Assembly: GCA_033557685.1 (NCBI GenBank)
Contig: JAWQRN010000614.1
Span: 1 to 27,758 of the forward strand
DNA from: Sperchopsis tessellata
Lineage: Eukaryota > Arthropoda > Insecta > Coleoptera > Hydrophilidae
Length of the DNA: 27,758 nt
Reading direction: 5' to 3'
The notes under the pieces were generated by a model. It was not told the DNA's origin. It ran no database searches and worked only from the letters and a program-made list of their open reading frames with translations. Positions within the stretch are counted from its first letter, which is position 1; every line of letters starts with the position of its first letter. This document shows positions 1 to 10,049 of this stretch, piece by piece. A program made the position numbers and the translations under genes.

Positions 1-26
1 AATGAATTCACTGCACTGAATTCATT
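1..26. repeat. Short perfect inverted repeat
   Basis: Ten bases (AATGAATTCA) are followed by a 6-base spacer and then their exact reverse complement. Each arm contains a GAATTC. It can form a small hairpin or cruciform. It lies at the window edge, so a larger structure could extend outside. No function is implied. Confidence 0.6.
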
Positions 27-985
27 CATTGAAGTAGCATCACTCGCCTTGAAAATGTCCCTTGCAACAGTGGACGAAACGTCGGCACTTATAAGAGCTT
101 CTACACGGTTTCCACCCGGAAACAATATTCATACAGTTAACGATCAGTTTAAGAGAAGTCGATAATTTCAAATAATATAAGTTTTTTCTTTTATTAATTT
201 TATTTTCATTGGACTCAGCACAAGCCATTCAGCCTAATGTTAATTTTTATAATTGTATATCTTTATTTTTTCGATTTAATTCCAAGCCCCTTAGATTTTT
301 CGCTCTAACCTATACGGCTGCCAAGGCGCTTAAATTAATAGGTGAAAATTCTTCTTCATAAAGACACAATAACAATAATTTCTTTATTACAGATTATACT
401 ATAAGAGAAACAGATGGATAAAAACAGCACTTGTAAGAAGAAGATATGGAGAATAAAAAGATAACGAGTGATAGAGACTGTCACATTCAGCAAAATATGG
501 ATTGAAACTATTCTAACATATTAAATATAAAATTATATGGCTCAAACGGGGTAACTCTAGGGATCCCAATAATACAAATTTCATAATAAATCGATGTTTG
601 AGGATATTTTTATAATGAGCTTGTATATTTTTAGTTTCAGAATTATTGCAAATTTTGGTCCTAGAAGTTCCCTGAATAGGCGTTAAGGTTACAAACATAT
701 TTGTTCTAGTAATATTGTTATTATTATTTTTATGGTAAATGAGTAGTTATACAAAACTTAAGAAGAATGATGACAAGGCCTTTAAACACCATCAAGAAGC
801 TGCACGTGCACATAATTTCTTTTAATTTAATTCAAAATAGAACTTGTAGCCCCTGAGAGACCTCGCTTGGGTTTTGACGTTGATTTTATTGGCTTAGGTA
901 TTTAAACGTTAAACCAATGGATGAAAATTTGAAGCATGGATATTTTACAAGGAGAAATCAAGTTAATCATTCCTTCCACACACTA
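27..985. other. AT-rich non-coding DNA, no gene recognised
   Basis: Short ORFs here look like chance frames. The stretch at about 80-135 (GAAACGTCGGCAC, then ACACGGTTT and CACCCGGAAAC) resembles a phrase I associate with tails of insect retroelement copies, but I cannot name the family. The rest has no domain, RNA gene or clear repeat that I can support. Confidence 0.4.
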
Positions 986-2198
986 TTAGGTTGGCGCATA
1001 TGAAATGTTGGATTTTTTACTCAATTTATGTTGATACTACTGAGTTAATTTTCTAACCTAAATTGTTAAAAGTGTCAAGTAGATCTGTGTTTGTATTACG
1101 TGTTGGTATTACATTTTTTTTGAAACGCCACAATTAATAGTAATTTTAAATTTTTAATTCCAAAATCTCTACTAATGAGATACGCATCGTAATTCGTTAG
1201 GAGTTCAAATTTAGTGCAGCTGGAGCAACTCATAATATTAAAAGTGTATACGGTAAGACTTCTGTAAGTGAACGAACAGTGCAGCATTGGTTTAAAAAAT
1301 TTCATGATGGAGATGGATCACCTCGTAGAAAGCCTCAAACCAAAATTTATAACGAAATTTTGAATACCTTGGTAGAAAAAAATCAATGTTAAACATCTCG
1401 AGAACTTGCGTACAGAATGCAATCATACAATAATTTTACGACATCTCCAAGCCATCGATAAAGTCATAAAGATGGATAAATGGATGTCTCATGAACTTTC
1501 CAACAAAAACAAGTTGGACTGACTTAATGCATGTTCTTCACATCTTGCGAGAAATAACCGTGACCATTTCTGGATAGAATAGTGACGTACAACGAAAATT
1601 AGATATTGTACGACAATCGTAAGAGATCAGCTCAATGGCTAGATAAGAATGAACCCCCAAAACATGCTCCAAAACCTTCACTACATCCCCAGAAGTTACT
1701 GTTTACAGTTTGGTGGAGTGTTCATGGTGTAATTGATTATTCGTTGCTACCTCGCGGTGAAAGCATAACAGCAAATTGAAAATACAGCGACCGGCACTCA
1801 TAAATCGACAAGGACCTATTCTCTTACATGATAATACAAGCCCTCATACATCACAAATAACTGTTCAGAAACTTAATCAGCTCAATTATGTAATTCTACA
1901 ACATCCACCATATTCACCAGATTTATCTCCAAACGACAATCACTTTTTCAAACACCTGCATCACTTTTTAGGGGAAAAGTTTTTAAAAACAAAGAAGAAA
2001 TTTAAACAGCAGTCAAAAACTTTATTGACTCGAATAACCAAATTTTTTCAAAAATGGTATTTACGCTCTTGTAAATCGTTGGCAAAGGTGTATTAATGTA
2101 AACGGATATAATTTTGATTAATATAAGTCTGTTGTTTAAGAATTCTGTTAGTTAAATTTTCCCTTATAAATTCTGACATTTCATATGCACCCACCTAA
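986..2198 (+). mobile_element. Mariner transposon, cecropia/Hsmar1-like, full length but inactive
   Basis: The element is 1,213 bp, the usual size for mariner. Its left end begins TTAGGTTGGCGCATATGAAA, and the reverse complement of its right end begins TTAGGTGGGTGCATATGAAA; the two agree over about 27 bp with few mismatches. A TA dinucleotide flanks both ends (984-985 and 2199-2200), which is the target duplication of Tc1/mariner elements. Inside is a plus-strand transposase relic resembling the mariner part of human SETMAR, which points to the cecropia group. The ends have survived much better than the coding frame, so this is an old complete insertion with no obvious internal deletion. Confidence 0.93.
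1177..2121 (+). pseudogene. Mariner transposase pseudogene
   Basis: Plus-strand frames taken in order give a mariner transposase: an HTH region with SERTVQHWFKKFHDGDGSP (about 1270-1325), then RKRSAQWLDKNEPPKHAPKP (about 1620-1680), VWWSVHGVIDYSLLPRGES, then RPALINRQGPILLHDN (about 1790) and HPPYSPDLSPND (about 1903), ending GIYALVNRWQRCINVNGYNFD and a stop at 2119-2121. In the DD34D triad the first Asp, normally in TCDEKW, is Asn here (TYNEN, followed directly by a stop); the second (HDN) and third (SPND) are kept. Several stops and at least three frame changes break it, so no working transposase can be made. A 106-codon open stretch at 1776-2096 covers the catalytic C-terminal part. The start codon is not identifiable. 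Confidence 0.92.
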
Positions 2199-2200
2199 TA

Positions 2201-3364
2201 GAATATTCTTCCTGTGTACTGGATCCTTATACAGGTTCCTACGAAGTATTTTAATAATTATTGATTCAGAGTGAGATGCATATAGTATAATCGTTTGAAT
2301 TTTATAATATATAGTATATATATAATACGTTGCTCTTTTTATATGTTAATATTTATTATTTCTCATTCATCTTTTATTCAAGAAGGAATATTGTCTATAA
2401 AAGCCTTTTTTATATAAGTATTTCAATCAAAAGTTGAGAAATAAAAGAAATTTGAAATCTAGTTGGTCATAAACGAATTAAACAAAAACACCAAAATATT
2501 GGGGTAAGGTTTTTGTAAGTCATCTATATTTTCAATGGTAGCTTTTAAGAGCTAATAGTACAGTAAATGATCTACAGAACTAATACTGGACGCCTACAAT
2601 TATTTACTGTATATCTATATAACCGTTGATACTATAATTTCAATTTATAGAGCTATAAAAGTGTTATTTTTACACATTTTACTTGGCTTTACTGATGAAA
2701 TTAAGAACCACTTAACCTTTGGTACTTATTTTTTTTTTATTCAATAAGACCACTAAAATAAAATATTAACTGTTATGAAACATAACAACATCTATTAGGT
2801 CTGTACTTTATCACATATTACTTCAGTTAGCCCTCATTTTTCCAAAAAAAAATTGTCATTTCTGTTTTGAAAACAATGCATTCAAATGATAAAAATATGT
2901 TTTACAACTCATTTCAAATAAAAACTGTGCATGACATTTTAATTTTAAGAAATATGCAAGAAATTTAATTTAAATTGAAATATTCTCATCTTAGCAAGAA
3001 ATGCTTAAATAAAATTTCATGTTATTATCATTAATTTATACACACATACATAAAAACAACAAAAAATCAATTAATATTGCAATATGTTTCTCATATCTCA
3101 TGGTTATTAATATCCCTAACTTGAACAAATTATTGTACTATATGATAGAGTTGTTTATGTTGTATACTAATCATTTTGTACATATATTGCAAGCACTTAA
3201 AAATTAAGCTATTGTTTGATTTTTGATGATTATATTTTATTCTAAAGACCAACTTTAATTGTTCTATTATCTTAAATTTTTAAATATTAACTAGTTTCCA
3301 TTCTTACTATAGTTCAATGGTTAGATATACTCTATTAACATTCAACAGGGATTTGATACAGCGA
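2201..3364. other. AT-rich non-coding DNA
   Basis: There are homopolymer runs and an AT-alternating stretch near 2305-2330. The 62-codon frame at 3019-3207 has no recognisable domain and looks like chance in AT-rich DNA. The right end may include the decayed 3' end of the minus-strand LINE that begins at about 3365, but I cannot follow its frame further. Confidence 0.5.
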
Positions 3365-3366
3365 TT

Positions 3367-3480
3367 TTAAGTTCTTTGTTTTTCCAGAATGTTTGTATCA
3401 CAAAAACAAGCCAAGGTGGTAAGGTATCCAAATTGAGATTTAAACAATGCATGATATGCAAGTCTTTTTGTAGTCGTACT
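3367..3480 (-). pseudogene. LINE-A post-RT region, distal fragment
   Basis: The minus strand gives STTTKRLAYHALFKSQFGYL, then TTLACFCDTNILEKQRT and a stop. This fits the segment downstream of the RT domain in jockey/CR1 LINEs, where a ..AYHALFHS.L.YG pattern precedes an LQKRAIR-like basic stretch. On its own it would be weak. Its position right beside the Tc1 TIR, and the frame continuity with the LINE sequence on the other side of that insert, make the assignment good. Confidence 0.7.
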
Positions 3481-3482
3481 TA

Positions 3483-4711
3483 CAGTATTGTGCAAATTAA
3501 TGTGAACATAAAGCATTTCTTTATTTTTTTTAAGATGGCAGCACTGCTGTGACAATTTTGACAGCTGTTTCCATATAGATCACAAAATCTGTCATTCTGC
3601 AATAAGTTATTGTCAATGTCAGTCGTTTTGCCAATTACTTTCACTGAGTTACACATGTTTTTGTAGGTTTATGAGAAATAATACATTTTGGTTGACTTTT
3701 CGTGTTTAATGGCATCATGGATATTACGGCAAGGAAAGGAGAAAAAATAATTACACTTAGCGAGCACACATCCTGGACGCAAAGAGACATGGCTAGTGAT
3801 TGTTCCGTGAGCTTGGAAGCTGTAAAATAGATGATCAAACAAAAAAGGGAGACTGGAACGGTTGAAGTTCAACGAAAGGGAAAATGTGGAGATAAATCTT
3901 TTTTTTTTTGAGAAGCAGCAAATTGAACCCTAGAAAGACAGGATATGATCTTCAGTAAGATTTAAAAAGGGCTGGAGTGAAAATTCACGACTCTACAATT
4001 CATTAGAGGGAGGAAAAAAGTAGTAAAACCTCAAAAAAAAAACAACTTCAAAAAAATATGCTCATTGAACAGAAGAACACTGGAGAAATGTCTTGTTCTC
4101 TGATGAGACACACTTTCTGGTGCAAGGGTACCGATCAAAGTTCGTGCGGAAAAGTGCGGAAGAAAAGTTGACTGCAGATCACTTGCTACAAACAGTGAAA
4201 CATCAAGTGAAAAAGATGTTTTAGGGCTGTTACTGATACCCATCAAAGGCATGATGATCAGTGAAAAATATAAATTGAGAGAATTGTCCAGAGAAGTGGA
4301 AAGAGTTCAAGCAGTTGGCGAACTAATCTTCCAGAAATATTCAACACCATGTCATGTTTCCAAGAAGATGTTGAAATATTTCAAAGACAAAAAGATGACT
4401 CTTCTAGATTGGCCTTGAGACTCACCAGATCTTAATCCCATTGAGAACTTGTGGTCTATATACAAGGCCAGATTGCTAAACAAGGATTGTACAACAAAGG
4501 CTAAGATGATTGAATGAGATGTGGTTTCCGAGATGAAAAAATCAAAGAGAATTGCAAAAAATTTTAAGCCGTATCACAAGCTAGAGGGGGACATATCCCC
4601 TATTGAATAACACTAAAAGATATATAAACTAGTTCTGTATATATTTTTTTCTTTCAATAAACAATAGTTAACATAAATCTGCCTGTATTCACATTAATTC
4701 GCAGAATACTG
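3483..4711 (+). mobile_element. Tc1-family transposon, complete ends, inactive
   Basis: A 1,229-bp element. The left end CAGTATTGTGCAAATTAATG and the reverse complement of the right end CAGTATTCTGCGAATTAATG match at 18 of 20 positions. TA duplicates flank it (3481-3482 and 4712-4713). It carries one plus-strand transposase relic. It lies inside LINE-A, so it is younger than that LINE copy, although its own coding frame is already badly decayed. Confidence 0.93.
3717..4610 (+). pseudogene. Tc1-like transposase pseudogene (DD34E type)
   Basis: It starts at ATG 3717 with MDITARKGEKIITLSEHTSW, the N-terminal HTH region of a common insect Tc1-like transposase, followed by IKQKRETGTVEVQRKGKCGD. 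A frame-disturbed middle leads to HWRNVLFSDETHFLVQGYRS, which keeps the first catalytic Asp. The second Asp region reads FQKYSTPCHVSKK where family members have FQQD.APCHTSKK, so that Asp is lost. The third box, DSPDLNPIENLW, keeps its Glu. It ends GDISPIE with a stop at 4608-4610, the usual C-terminus (RGGHISY-like). Stops at several places, and a poly-T run at 3901-3909 in the linker, add to the damage. Confidence 0.92.
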
Positions 4712-4713
4712 TA

Positions 4714-5395
4714 GCACTTCGTAGCACTCCTACCATTGGTATAACTTTTTATTCTATATGTTGCTGGTGCCTCGTCCAGTTCAGTGTGTAGTTGATCCAT
4801 ATTATCAAATATTTAATTTCATTAACTTCATTCAGTTTCTATCCATTATTTTCAAATGAATTTTTACATTCCATTTATTTCTAAGTTTGAAGATATTGTT
4901 TTAAATTGCTTTAAATCTTAGTTCATCATATGCTCCAACATTTTTGCATCCTTTTCAGCAAATACCAGAACTGTTTCATCAGCATATCCATAATATGTAC
5001 CAGTTAACATTTTCATTTATGTGTACTTTACAGATTACATGGTATAGGTCCTAGCACCAACCCTTGTGGAATATTAACAATTTTCATTGAAGTATCCGTA
5101 CTGATTAAAATTAAACTGCACACTGTTCTCAATAAACGCAACTATTCTAGTTTTCATCACCTTCTATTTTGTTAAAAGTGATCAGTAGAGATATCAGTCG
5201 ATAGTTCTTAATCTCATTTTTGTTGCCCTTTAAAAAAAAATGCCACTCTTAAAATATTTGGGAAATTACCACTACAGAACATATTACATAACATTTTGAA
5301 CAATATTGGCAGCAATTTGTCCTTAGCGATGTACATCAAAATGGAGACTATTTCAATTTTATTCAATTTATCAATTACTCTTTAACGAGACAATT
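4714..5395 (-). pseudogene. LINE-A reverse transcriptase pseudogene (main part)
   Basis: Reading the minus strand from about 5395 downward: VIDKLNKIEIVSILMYIAKD, then LLPILFKMLCNMFCSGNFPN (the usual stretch before the fingers), then after a frame change KGNKNEIKNYRLISLLITFN, matching the typical KKGDKNEINNYRPISLLSTF. Further on come IENSVQFNFNQYGYF, a VPQGSVLGP-like stretch (STRVGARTYTM in one frame, GLVLGPIPC in another), and the catalytic box as GYADETVLVFAEKDAKMLEH. The box is YADE rather than YADD, so the second catalytic Asp is changed. Then come NEVNEIKYLIIWINYTLNW and the Tc1 junction. Many stops and shifts make it non-functional. The clade is uncertain. Confidence 0.82.
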
Positions 5396-5777
5396 TATGG
5401 TTTGAAAAATATAGACTTACTAATTTTGTTTGTTTTCAAAGATAATATATTTTTTAACAATACAACAATTAAATTCAAACTAATCGATACCTTAGAATGT
5501 TGGTAAAAACTAGCTAAAGGTCTCTAAACACGTCTATACAAAAATCTAAGCATACCATATGAATCTATAGCAAAAAGTTCTAACAACAAAAAAAATAACA
5601 ATGAATACCAAATTACTAATAGAAAGAAAATATAAAACACTAACAAAAAAGACAGATAACATGATAGCATCACCAAATTTAAAAATATATATACTTACAA
5701 AAAACAATCATGCATAAAAATAAAGAAGCGTAATAGACAACACAAAAAACAAAATACTATGGTGACATAAAATTCAC
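5396..5777. other. AT-rich spacer, no gene recognised
   Basis: Mostly A-rich sequence with short chance frames. It may hold the unreadable 5' continuation of LINE-A on the minus strand. The last bases (5771-5777), on the minus strand, supply the GTGAAT donor-like sequence of the candidate exon next to it. Confidence 0.4.
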
Positions 5778-5921
5778 CTTAGCAGAGTCAGAGGTACGAG
5801 TCGAGGTCTTGACAGTAGGGGCTCCTGCGGAAACATTGGGCAAGGAGCCCCCTCGAAACGATCCCAATGTTTGGTTGTTGATGCGCAGTGTGTTTTTAGA
5901 CGAACCCCTATCTGGGGCCAC
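5778..5921 (-). CDS. Candidate host-gene internal exon (possible CRTC/TORC coactivator N-terminal region)
   Basis: This is a GC-rich island in AT-rich surroundings. On the minus strand a TTTCAG acceptor (ending at 5922) is followed by 144 nt open in one frame, then AAG and a GTGAAT donor. That gives a phase-0 exon of 48 codons beginning VAPDRGSSKNTLRINNQTLG, continuing SFRGGSLPNVSAGAP and ending TSTRTSDSAK. It is Ser/Thr-rich with no domain fold evident. RGGSLPNV is, from memory, a conserved motif near the N-terminus of CREB-regulated transcription coactivators; the surrounding residues are not clearly CRTC-like. CTATTAAT at about 5941-5948 (minus strand) could serve as a branch site, but the pyrimidine tract is poor. 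With flanking intron the frame runs only about 59 codons. If it is a CRTC exon, the protein would act as a cytoplasm-to-nucleus CREB coactivator. A longer 161-codon minus frame overlaps it but has no recognisable content. Confidence 0.4.
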
Positions 5922-6656
5922 CTGAAACCCCATGCAACATTAATAGCATGAAGTACATGAAAATAATATTGCAAATAAGAAAAAGGAATAAGCAAGTCTC
6001 CATAGAAAATTATGTTATGATTTTTAAGCCTCAAAAATATAATACATAAAATCAAAAATAAAAATGGAAAGAAGTGTACACAATAAAATACATTAGAAAA
6101 CAATAATACTAAAAATCTTCCTGGATTTCTATGCAAATTGTTGTTGGCATCTATCTTACAAACTTGAACATTTTTAAGAATTAAAACATACAGTACAAAT
6201 ATATAAACTTGAAATTTTATGCATGTATAGTAATTCTTAGAAAAGAAAAAGTAAAACACTATTGTAATCTACAATTAAAGATATTTATAGTGGAATTTAA
6301 AAATGTTAAAGAATTCCACTATCAGTATATTGTAATTTAAATGATTAATAATTAATATGAAATAATCCATTGTAACTTTTGTATAATCAAAAGGAAGATA
6401 GGCTCGGGTCAAAATGTAATGCAAACAGTTTCCAAATATCAATAAGAATAGAAAAAGCTCTGAAAGTATCACACGAAACAATTTAGAAATGATTTCATAG
6501 CTTTAACCTACATACAAAATGTAATCACTTCTCAGGTGAAGTTATAGATATTCTGAAACCAGATGATTGAAGAAAGTACCTGTGGAAACCTTCTGGACCA
6601 TGAAACTGTCAGACCATAAACATGAAATATTATTTTGACAGTATGACAAAGCTAAG
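5922..6656. other. AT-rich non-coding DNA, possibly intronic
   Basis: No domain is recognised on either strand. The 161-codon minus frame starting at 6259 and the 68-codon minus frame at 6275-6481 are hydrophobic, Phe/Leu/Ile-rich translations of AT-rich DNA. The right end may contain the degraded upstream part of the LINE tail that begins at 6657. Confidence 0.4.
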
Positions 6657-6792
6657 TGGACGAGGAAAAAATGAGCCTGGAATAAACATGTTTCCAAAAT
6701 TCACGAAAACAGAATAGTGAAGATCGCAAAGGATAGGAAACCAAGTTCCAAACAGCCTCCAAGAAGATCACCAAAACCTTGGAAAGACAGAT
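6657..6792 (+). pseudogene. LINE C-terminal tail fragment
   Basis: One plus-strand frame reads WTRKK, a stop, AWNKHVSKIHENRIVKIAKD, then RKPSSKQPPRRSPKPWKDR and a stop. This fits the tail after the RT domain in many insect LINEs, where W..HV.RM...R..KIA.D is followed by a basic PGRPPKRW.D stretch. It is only about 45 codons long, with one internal stop. The RT core is absent here. The neighbouring LINE-B is on the other strand, so this is a separate insertion remnant. The flanks are too degraded to set its ends. Confidence 0.6.
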
Positions 6793-7164
6793 GACAATCA
6801 ATTTTGCAAGGTACCCCATTTTATAGTTTAAAAAACAGGCTCTACGGCTAAATCAATAGAAAGAAGAGAAAAAGATACAGGTTGAATATCACTATGGCAA
6901 GTGCAGAAGATGTTGTAGAAAAATGTCTTTATTGGTCACAAATAGAGCAATACAGACAATTCTTTTTTGTTTTTAATTTAAGATTGTGATTAAATGAAAG
7001 ATCGTTTTGAAATTTTGTTGTATCTTTGATATAAATCTCACAAATAAACAATAATGTTTGGTAAAATATTGACCCATATTGTTGAAATCCTCCCAGATCT
7101 GAAATATCTCTAAGAAATTTGTTGGTATCCATTTTACCAAAGAAATTTAAAGCCCCAAAGCCTT
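6793..7164. other. Degraded spacer, no gene recognised
   Basis: AT-rich. The 67-codon minus frame at 6929-7132 lies just beyond the stop of LINE-B and may be its 3' untranslated remnant or unrelated DNA. No poly-A or simple-repeat tail could be identified for LINE-B. Confidence 0.35.
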
Positions 7165-7824
7165 CTTCTCAAATGACATCTCCTTTCAGGAGGTTTGCAA
7201 CCATCATCGTTAACCTCACCCTGGACACGGCAACTGGGAATAACTCCTTGGATGTGGTGTTGTACCATTCCCTCAAGTTACACAGCCATGAGATTCTGCG
7301 CCTTCCAATGTTACATCTGCCTGATATCTTCCCCTGCATTATTACCTGGAGTAGTTCATATTGTCCTTTTAATATGTGACCTAGATATTCTAGTTTCTTT
7401 CTTTTTATTGTGTGTATGATCTCAAGCTTTTTATTCATACGTTCCATTACCTTTATGTTTGTGACTTTGTCCGCCCAGGATATCCTCAGCATGCGTTTGT
7501 AGCACCACATTTCAAACGCCTCAATTCTCCATGTCTCTACACCATAGAGTAAAATGAAAAAAAAATAACATCTTAGCACCTTGGTACACAGCTTAATTTC
7601 ATCATCACAGAAGAACACCCGCATTTCCAGAATTGCACTTCTAGCTATTTCAATTTAGGATTTAATTTCTAGTGTTTGCTCGATAGTGTTAGTCATCCAT
7701 GTGCCAAGGTATTTGTACGTTGTCTTTTCTGTGTGTGTTGTCGATGTATAGTTCTTGATTTGGTTTTCGTGATTTTGTTATTGCCATGTACTTCCTAGAC
7801 TCATGCTAAGGCCATACTCTAGAC
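7165..7824 (-). pseudogene. LINE-B post-RT C-terminal region pseudogene
   Basis: The minus strand from 7824 reads LEYGLSMSLGS, then after shifts YKYLGTWMTNTIEQTLEIKS, and then a 151-codon open frame (7624-7169) containing LLYGVETWRIEAFEMWCYKR, MLRISWADKVTNIKVMERMN, TIKRKKLEYLGHILKGQYEL and ISGRCNIGRRRISWLCNLRE. It ends MMVANLLKGDVI and a stop, which is the natural C-terminus of this LINE family. This is the longest well-preserved coding stretch in the window. Upstream stops and the hAT insertion still make the element dead. Confidence 0.88.
7817..7824. repeat. hAT target-site duplication, left copy
   Basis: CTCTAGAC directly precedes the hAT terminus CAGTG. The matching right copy is CTCTACAC at 10274-10281, with one mismatch. 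Eight bases with a CTCTAG-like core is typical for hAT insertion. Confidence 0.9.
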
Positions 7825-7879
7825 CAGTGTTTCTTAACCATATTGAAAGAATCGCCCCCTTTACCACAGTGAAATTATC

Positions 7880-7899
7880 ACCCCCCCACCCCCCCCCCC
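7880..7899. repeat. Cytosine run near the hAT left end
   Basis: Two runs of seven and eleven C separated by one A, closely preceded by CA. The complementary G-rich strand could fold as a G-quadruplex. It lies about 55 bp inside the hAT terminus. Confidence 0.7.
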
Positions 7900-8149
7900 A
7901 ACAAAAAGCGAAATTGAAAATTTGCTCTTTTCTCTATGTAGGTATGTATTTTATACAATGGATTTCCTACTACAAATTAAAAATGATGAGAAATAGAAAT
8001 AGAACACGTTATTATTTGTATAAATATTATGTATTTATTGCCTTTTATGTCATATTAATATCACATACAAAATTATAATAATATTTAAATAAAAAAAAAA
8101 GTTAATGAGATGTGATTGCGCCAATTTCGTAATATTAGGTTCAAGTTTA

Positions 8150-9775
8150 GAAAAATATAAATCTCAAATCTCCTCTTTGGCTTGTTTGTAATCGATTTCG
8201 TGATTTTTTCAATATATGCAATACTGCGCTAAAACCCTTTTCTACTAAATAGGAATATTGATGGCGAAAACGAAACCAAAAAGCATTATAACCACATTGA
8301 TTGAATATTATTTTGGCTTCACAGTCATTTTGTAGCTCAATAAACTGTTCTTTTGTTTTTGGACTGACTATGTCTGATAACAATGGATTAATTAATCAAG
8401 CTGGTATCACCAGTTCCTGCAAGTTTTTGAATCATATTATCATGTCTTCGATAAGGGCGTCAATGTTTCCAAATCAGAATCCTTAAGCGCATTTTCTTTT
8501 AATTGTTGTAAAGAAGGAAACTGATGGTATTCTCGCCGATAAAGATTATTTTTATATAATTTGAGTTTATTACAACTCAATACAACTCCTTTGGCTTTAA
8601 TAAGGCTGATATTGTTTCCTTGTAGTTTCAGGAGATTTTCATTCATCTTTTATAATATATCCAAAAGATAGGCCACATCATTTCGTAGTAATTTCAATTC
8701 ACTGCATATGTTTTCATTGTTTACATCCAAACACTCCACATTTGTATCAAATAGTGTATACAATCTTTTTAAACAATTTCCTTTTGATAGCCATCTTACT
8801 TCTGTATGTAAGATAAGTCTTTTGAATTCTTTATCATTTTCTTTACACAGTTGACGGAATAATCTATCATTCAAGGGATGGGACTTTATTTTATTCATAA
8901 CATTTATAACAATACTCATCGATTTGTGATGTCTTCCGCTAAGATTATTTGCAACTAAATGTTGACGGTGAATGATACAGTGAATTGTTAAAACATTTGG
9001 TGCCACATTTTTCAATTTTGATACAAAATCACGATGTCGGCCAACCATAGACGGTGCTCCATCAGTATCACAAGCAATCACATTAGTAAAGGGAATATTT
9101 TTTTCAGCAAAAAAGTTTTCAAGGGTTTCAAATACTGATGTACCAGTCGTGTTAGTAGTAAGTAATTTTGCAAATAGCATTTCTTTAATCATTTTTTCAT
9201 TCTTCCCAAATCGTACATAAGCAAGTAGTAGAGATTCATTATCACGCAGAGTACTCCCATCCAACTGTAATTAAAATTCGTTGGACTGTAGTTCATTACA
9301 TAATTGAATTTCTATATCACTTACCATCTCATCAATTCTTTTTGAAACTGTATCATTGCTCAATGGGACTGAAGAAAGAATCTCTTGCTGGTTTTGCCCC
9401 ATCATATTATTAATGAATACACTTTAGCTGGTAGTATTATTTTTTCTCCGTAGATATGTGGTGCACCACATATTTTGCAATAATTTGTGCTAATTCATAA
9501 GATGTCATTAGTCCTTTGTCATTCCGACTTGAAATCTTCTTAAAAACATTACTGATAGTATTACGGCTTTTAAATGTTTTCTTAAGTCGTAGAAAGTACA
9601 ATATGTCTTTATTATTCTTGACGGGATGTTTCTTTAAAAAATGTTCACTTAACCGCGATGGTTTCATGGCCTCATTAGAAAATACGTGTTGACAAAGTAA
9701 ACACACTGGCAATTGTTGATTTGAAGGAGATGGAACAAAACAAAATTTTAAATAGTCAACAGAATATTGTCGGCA
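8150..9775 (-). pseudogene. hAT transposase pseudogene with BED-type zinc finger
   Basis: In minus-strand order: YSVDYLKFCFVPSPSNQQLP leads into a C2H2 BED-like finger, CLLCQHVFSNEAMKPSRLSE with the two His in HFLKKHP (about 9700-9630). Then VPLSNDTVSKRIDEMVSDIE, and a stop within FLQLDGST-like sequence (LQLDGSTLRDN), where family members have LDESTD; the Asp stays but the Glu is Gly. Next are LLAYVRFGKNEKMIKEMLFA, VIACDTDGAPSMVGRHRDFV with the second Asp, HCIIHRQHLVANNL and LILHTEVRWLSKGNCLKRLY, all hallmarks of ZBED5/SCAND3-type hAT proteins. The C-terminal dimerisation part is shortened, ending EKGFSAVLHILKKSRNRLQT. The 204-codon frame at 8650-9264 is the best-preserved part. Several frame breaks and stops inactivate it. 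Confidence 0.93.
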
Positions 9776-9957
9776 CCTTTACTGTTTGGTTGACATCTTG
9801 TATTAGGTTAGGACCAATTTATGAAGAAATAATTTTAATACAGAAGAACTCGGATACACTAATTCTGAGGAATGAACGCGACCGTCTCAACGAACTGACA
9901 GAGATGACTTATGTGCATTACGCAACAGCGCCACGATGTAGAAGAACGAATTATGCT

Positions 9958-9980
9958 CATGCGCATATATGCGCACATGT
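9958..9980. repeat. Alternating purine-pyrimidine palindrome in hAT subterminal DNA
   Basis: Strict pyrimidine-purine alternation runs for 23 bases around the perfect 16-bp palindrome TGCGCATATATGCGCA (9960-9975). Such DNA can extrude a cruciform or adopt Z-form. It is about 300 bp from the hAT end. Confidence 0.7.
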
Positions 9981-10049
9981 TGTCTCTCTCTTTCATGTGA
10001 TGCAGTGCTAATTGACAAAAGCCAAACAGTCAGACACAACATGGTAACC

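Larger units (their letters stand above)
3365..5395 (-). mobile_element. LINE-A, degraded non-LTR retrotransposon split by a Tc1 insertion
   Basis: Minus-strand sequence at 4714-5395 and 3367-3480 together reads as a jockey/CR1-like reverse transcriptase and the region after it. The Tc1 element at 3483-4711 separates the two parts. When the Tc1 element and one TA are left out, one frame runs across the join, from KKLYQW, a stop, ECYEVLS on one side to TTTKRLAYHALFKSQFGYL on the other, in the order expected for this LINE class (a CYALR-like stretch, then AYHALFHS.L.YG). The endonuclease end is missing or unreadable beyond about 5395. No poly-A tail or target duplication was found for the LINE itself. 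Confidence 0.8.

Noticed and set aside
5774..6259. 161-codon minus-strand ORF
   Set aside because: Most of it is Phe/Leu/Ile-rich translation of AT-rich DNA. Its C-terminal part overlaps the candidate exon in another frame, and the exon frame has better codon content and splice sites.
7119..7419. Overlapping plus-strand ORFs of 86 and 74 codons
   Set aside because: Antisense shadows of the well-preserved LINE-B C-terminal region.
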